Source: Saprospiraceae bacterium
GTDB taxonomy: Bacteria; Bacteroidota; Bacteroidia; Chitinophagales; Saprospiraceae
NCBI GenBank assembly: GCA_019638455.1
Contig: JAHBTU010000002.1
Coordinates: 468,501 to 532,500 of the forward strand
Length of the DNA: 64,000 nucleotides
Direction: 5' to 3'
Part shown: positions 61,382-64,000 of the stretch, piece after piece
How positions within the stretch are numbered: position 1 is the first letter of the stretch
How the letters are laid out: the number at the start of each line of letters is the position of its first letter
Program-made: the position numbers and the translations under genes
The notes under the pieces: model-generated
What the model saw: the letters and a program-made list of their open reading frames with translations, nothing else
Databases searched by the model: none
What the model was told of the DNA's origin: nothing

Positions 61382-62383
61382 ATGTTTCGCTACGAACACC
61401 CCCAACATTTCTGGCTGCTCGCTGCTGTACCCTTGTTGGTGCTGCTGGTAGGCGCGTATTGGGTCTGGCGAAAAAACGCCTTGACGCGGTTGGGCAATGT
61501 GGAGCGCATGATGCCAAGCTTTTCAGCGCAAAGGCTGTGGCTCAAGACCCTCTTGCTCTCCTCAGGGCTGGTTTTGCTCGCCCTCGCGTGGGCGAATCCA
61601 CAATTAGGCGCCAAAAAACAAACCACCATACAGCAAGCTTCCGATGTCTTTATCGCGCTCGATATTTCTCAGAGCATGTTGTGCCAAGATGTGGCCCCCA
61701 GCCGCCTCGAACTCGCCAAGGTATTTGCCCAAAAACTTGTGCAGGCGCTTGAAGGCGAACGCATTGGACTTGTGTTTTTTGCCGGTAACGCTTTCTTGCA
61801 AATGCCGCTCTCGACGGACTATCCCTTCATCCTTCAAAGCATACAAAGCGCCTCGCCTGACCTTATCACCACACAAGGGACCGCCATTATAGCAGCACTT
61901 GATTTGGCACAACAATCATTTGGCTACGAGCCGGGTGGGGGCCGGGCCGTCATCCTCATCAGCGACGGCGAAGACCATGACGAAGGTGCCGTGGAAAAAG
62001 CCAGAAAGACATACTCCAATGGCATAGTGGTCTTTGCGGTAGGAGCAGGCACCGCGAGTGGCGGCCCTATCCCCACAGACGGGATGGGCGCAGCGGAATA
62101 TAAGCGCGACGACAAAGGAGAAATAGTGCTGACCCGCCTCAATGAAGAAATGCTCAAAAAATTAGCCCAAGCAGGCGGTGGTCGGTCTTTCAATATCAAG
62201 CAAGGCAATGCCGCTATTTCGGCTTTGCGCCGCGAAGTGAGAAGCTTACAAAAACGCGCCTTAGAAGTGCGTTCTTTTGCTGAATTTGAATCTTGGTATC
62301 AGTGGTTTCTTTTGCCAGCATTGATGCTTCTGCTACTGGAAACCTTGATTTCGTTTAGAAAAAGAAACAGCCTTTCATCATGA
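61382..62383 (+). CDS. batB: VWA-domain protein BatB
   Basis: 333 residues. N-terminal membrane segments (FWLLAAVPLLVLLVGAYWVW; LKTLLLSSGLVLLALAW) are followed by a VWA domain with MIDAS FIALDISQSMLCQDV, LISDGEDHDEGAVEKA and PTDGMGAAEYKRDDKGEIVLTRLNE. A C-terminal membrane anchor follows (WFLLPALMLLLLETLISF). This is BatB-like, the partner of BatA (22214). The batC start overlaps its stop by 4 bases (ATGA). The upstream region is the repeat element, so its promoter must lie in 61287-61381 or within the element. Confidence 0.85.
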   Translation: MFRYEHPQHFWLLAAVPLLVLLVGAYWVWRKNALTRLGNVERMMPSFSAQRLWLKTLLLSSGLVLLALAWANPQLGAKKQTTIQQASDVFIALDISQSMLCQDVAPSRLELAKVFAQKLVQALEGERIGLVFFAGNAFLQMPLSTDYPFILQSIQSASPDLITTQGTAIIAALDLAQQSFGYEPGGGRAVILISDGEDHDEGAVEKARKTYSNGIVVFAVGAGTASGGPIPTDGMGAAEYKRDDKGEIVLTRLNEEMLKKLAQAGGGRSFNIKQGNAAISALRREVRSLQKRALEVRSFAEFESWYQWFLLPALMLLLLETLISFRKRNSLSS

Positions 62384-63123
62384 GCAAGTCTATCTGTTCC
62401 ATATCGCTTTTGCTGTTTTTATCCTCAACACTTTGGTGCCAATCGGCGCACAAACTGTTGCGCAAAGGTGACGAGGCTTTCGATTGGGAGCGGTACAAGG
62501 ACGCGGAGAGACATTACCGCGATGCTGCCGACCTCCACTATGGCGACCCGCAAGCAGCCTACAATCTTGGCAATGCCCTCTACCAGCAAGGAAAATGGGA
62601 GGATGCGGAGGCGCGGTTTGGCCAAGCAGCCCGCACTGCTACCGACCGCAATTTCAAGGCGGATGCGCTGCACAACTTGGGCAATGCCTTGCTCAAGCAA
62701 GGAAAATACAAGGAGGCCGTGGATGCTTATGAAAATAGCCTCCGGCTGCGTCCAGGCGATGCCGGCTCAAAGCAGAACTTGCAGATGGCCAAAAAGAAAT
62801 TGAAAAAAGAAGAGGAAAATCAAAAGCCGCAATCAAAAGAACAGGACCAGTCCAACCAACAACAGCAACCCCCACCCTCACAGCAAGAACAAAATCAACA
62901 GCCACAACCCCCACAAAACGAGCAGCAAAACCAACCCAAACAACAACCCAATCAAGGTCAGCAGCAAGAACAGCAACCACCCGAAAGCCCCCAAAAATTG
63001 AAAAAGGAAGAGGCGCGTCGCCTGCTCGAAACAGCCATAGGGCCGGAAGACCAGAAAAACGCCAGAAAGTACCGCGAGCAGCGTCAACAACCCCAAAGAA
63101 GCGACAGACGAAAAGATTGGTGA
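62380..63123 (+). CDS. batC: TPR protein BatC
   Basis: 247 residues. A signal peptide (LLLFLSSTLWCQS) precedes TPR motifs: KLLRKGDEAFDWERYKDAERHYRDAADL, QAAYNLGNALYQQGKWEDAEARFGQAA and KADALHNLGNALLKQGKYKEAVDAYENSLRLRPGDAGS. The rest is an extreme Gln/Pro-rich low-complexity region (about 147-205) and a basic, helical C-terminus. BatC works with BatA, BatB and the MoxR/DUF58 proteins in the Bat complex. The architecture is typical. Confidence 0.85.
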   Translation: MSKSICSISLLLFLSSTLWCQSAHKLLRKGDEAFDWERYKDAERHYRDAADLHYGDPQAAYNLGNALYQQGKWEDAEARFGQAARTATDRNFKADALHNLGNALLKQGKYKEAVDAYENSLRLRPGDAGSKQNLQMAKKKLKKEEENQKPQSKEQDQSNQQQQPPPSQQEQNQQPQPPQNEQQNQPKQQPNQGQQQEQQPPESPQKLKKEEARRLLETAIGPEDQKNARKYREQRQQPQRSDRRKDW

Positions 63124-63162
63124 GCGTCAATGCTTATCCTTTGCACAAAATCGGCAAACGCA

Positions 63163-64000
63163 TCAAGGCCGCCGAGCTACCCTAAAGCCGACACTGCCAT
63201 CGCGGAAATCGGGGTATCGGCTACTGCGGTTGGCGATACGGCAATGCTTCCCGCTATTGTTCCAAGCACCACCGCGCAAACAGCGCAAATCCCCCTTTTC
63301 AGGCCCGGCAGGGTCTTGAGCATCGCGGGTGCGGGCATAGTAGCCCTTGTCGTACCAATCGTGACACCACTCCCACACATTGCCGCTCAGGTCGTGGAAT
63401 CCCAGCGCGTTGGCCTGTTTGGTGCCGACAGGGTGTGGGTGTTTCATGGCATTGCCCGAGTACCATGCTAGCGCATGGAGTGGCTCGTCGCCAGCGTATT
63501 TACCCTCTTTGTTGGTTTTGCCGCCAGCCGCCGCGTATTCCCATTCGGCCTCGGTGGGCAGCCGGTAGCCATTGGCGCTCAGGTCGTGAAGGGTGTCTTG
63601 TCCAAAATGATAGACTTTGCCGTAGCCCGCCCGTTCGCTTAGCCAATTGCAGTAATGTGCCGCATCGTACCAACTGACGTGCTGCACGGGGTAGTGTTTT
63701 TCCTCTGGCGAGCGCAAACGCCCTCGTTCGTTGTGTCGCCAATCCACGCCGTCCGATTTATGCCAGCCGAGACTGTCCCACACATAACTGCCCTCGCCGA
63801 GTTCGGCATCGGTGCGGTAGCCCGTTGCTACTACAAATTCCCTGAATTGCGCCAGCGTCGTCTCTGTTTTGGACAAATAAAAATCACTTAGCAGCACCTG
63901 ATGCAAAGGCCTTTCATCCGCATCGCCAATGGAATCACCCAGCATGAATGGGCCGCCCTTCACCCTGAGCATATCGGGTTGACCGTTTGACGGCTGGAGA
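63163..64000 (-). CDS. FGE/sulfatase-modifying-domain protein, partial at window edge
   Basis: At least 278 codons remain open to the window end, so the start lies outside; the ATG at 63972 sits at the domain edge and is not assumed. The domain is well formed: MLRVKGGPFMLGDSIGDADERPLHQV, SWYDAAHYCNWLSERAGYGKVY, GYRLPTEAEWEYAAAGG, LGFHDLSGNVWEWCHDWYDKGYY and RGGAWNNSGKHCRIANRSSRYPDFRDGSVGFRVAR. It is a relative of the DGR target, but its 3' end does not match the template repeat in DNA. It converges on batC with 39 bases between stops. Confidence 0.85.
   Translation of the reverse strand, partial: LQPSNGQPDMLRVKGGPFMLGDSIGDADERPLHQVLLSDFYLSKTETTLAQFREFVVATGYRTDAELGEGSYVWDSLGWHKSDGVDWRHNERGRLRSPEEKHYPVQHVSWYDAAHYCNWLSERAGYGKVYHFGQDTLHDLSANGYRLPTEAEWEYAAAGGKTNKEGKYAGDEPLHALAWYSGNAMKHPHPVGTKQANALGFHDLSGNVWEWCHDWYDKGYYARTRDAQDPAGPEKGDLRCLRGGAWNNSGKHCRIANRSSRYPDFRDGSVGFRVARRP

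Noticed and set aside
63163..64000. FGE-domain gene at the right edge as a second DGR target
   Set aside because: Its protein ends with the same RGGxW...GFR pattern, but the DNA of its last 150 bases does not align with the template repeat and shows no adenine-type differences.

Overview
The window looks like a chromosome segment of a Bacteroidota bacterium, most likely from the Saprospiria lineage (inference). Evidence is the set of phylum-typical genes (DUF4290, DUF4270, single-domain GT5 glycogen/starch synthase, Bat-type MoxR/DUF58/VWA genes, a PPIase-SurA-BamA operon), many short lipoproteins, few Shine-Dalgarno sites, and several TAnnTTTG -7 elements, which is the Bacteroidota promoter signature. 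The genus cannot be fixed from the sequence. I found no rRNA, tRNA or CRISPR array.

Layout. 0-18 kb is ordinary core and housekeeping sequence: RlmD, three Na+/K+:H+ antiporters, Obg, a LOG-like protein, an M20 amidohydrolase, a large membrane protein, an MlaF-like ATPase, fructose-bisphosphatase, a ChbG-like deacetylase and a DinB protein. 18.4-21.7 kb encodes a RecB/AddA-like helicase. 22.2-27.7 kb holds a Bat operon (MoxR, DUF3298, DUF58, BatD-like, BatA) that lacks BatB and BatC; these lie 39 kb away at 61.4-63.1 kb. A second MoxR-DUF58 pair sits at 41-43 kb. 28.7-41 kb has a GbsR regulator, an amine oxidase, GlmS, DUF4270, a GT5 glycosyltransferase, then two periplasmic PPIases and BamA. 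44.6-50.5 kb is a cluster of small stress or small-molecule proteins (SRPBCC, VOC, DUF1801, DoxX) next to a GlxA-type AraC regulator.

The accessory island is at 50.6-56.7 kb. It starts with a PIN-domain toxin-antitoxin-like pair. It continues with a visibly G+C-rich block on the minus strand that forms a complete diversity-generating retroelement (DGR): an FGE/C-type-lectin-fold target gene with a 134-bp variable repeat at its 3' end, an HRDC-domain accessory gene, a DGR-type reverse transcriptase, the 134-bp template repeat, and a Roco GTPase (LRR-Roc-COR) whose C-terminus resembles an effector-associated EAD11-type domain. Template and variable repeats align without gaps. They differ at 17 positions, 16 of which are adenines of the template in the coding orientation, the hallmark of adenine-specific mutagenic retrohoming. 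I infer a diversified sensor or ligand-binding protein, possibly working with the Roco protein in a conflict or self-recognition system.

The window is rich in non-coding repeats: MITE-like elements with terminal inverted repeats, two compound palindromic elements, a 4 x 121-bp palindromic tandem array, an 8 x 83-bp array, and three simple-sequence arrays. The two copies of one element (21.8-22.2 kb and 60.3-61.3 kb) are inverted relative to each other and lie exactly at the two broken ends of the Bat operon. A 39-kb inversion between them would rejoin BatA to BatB.
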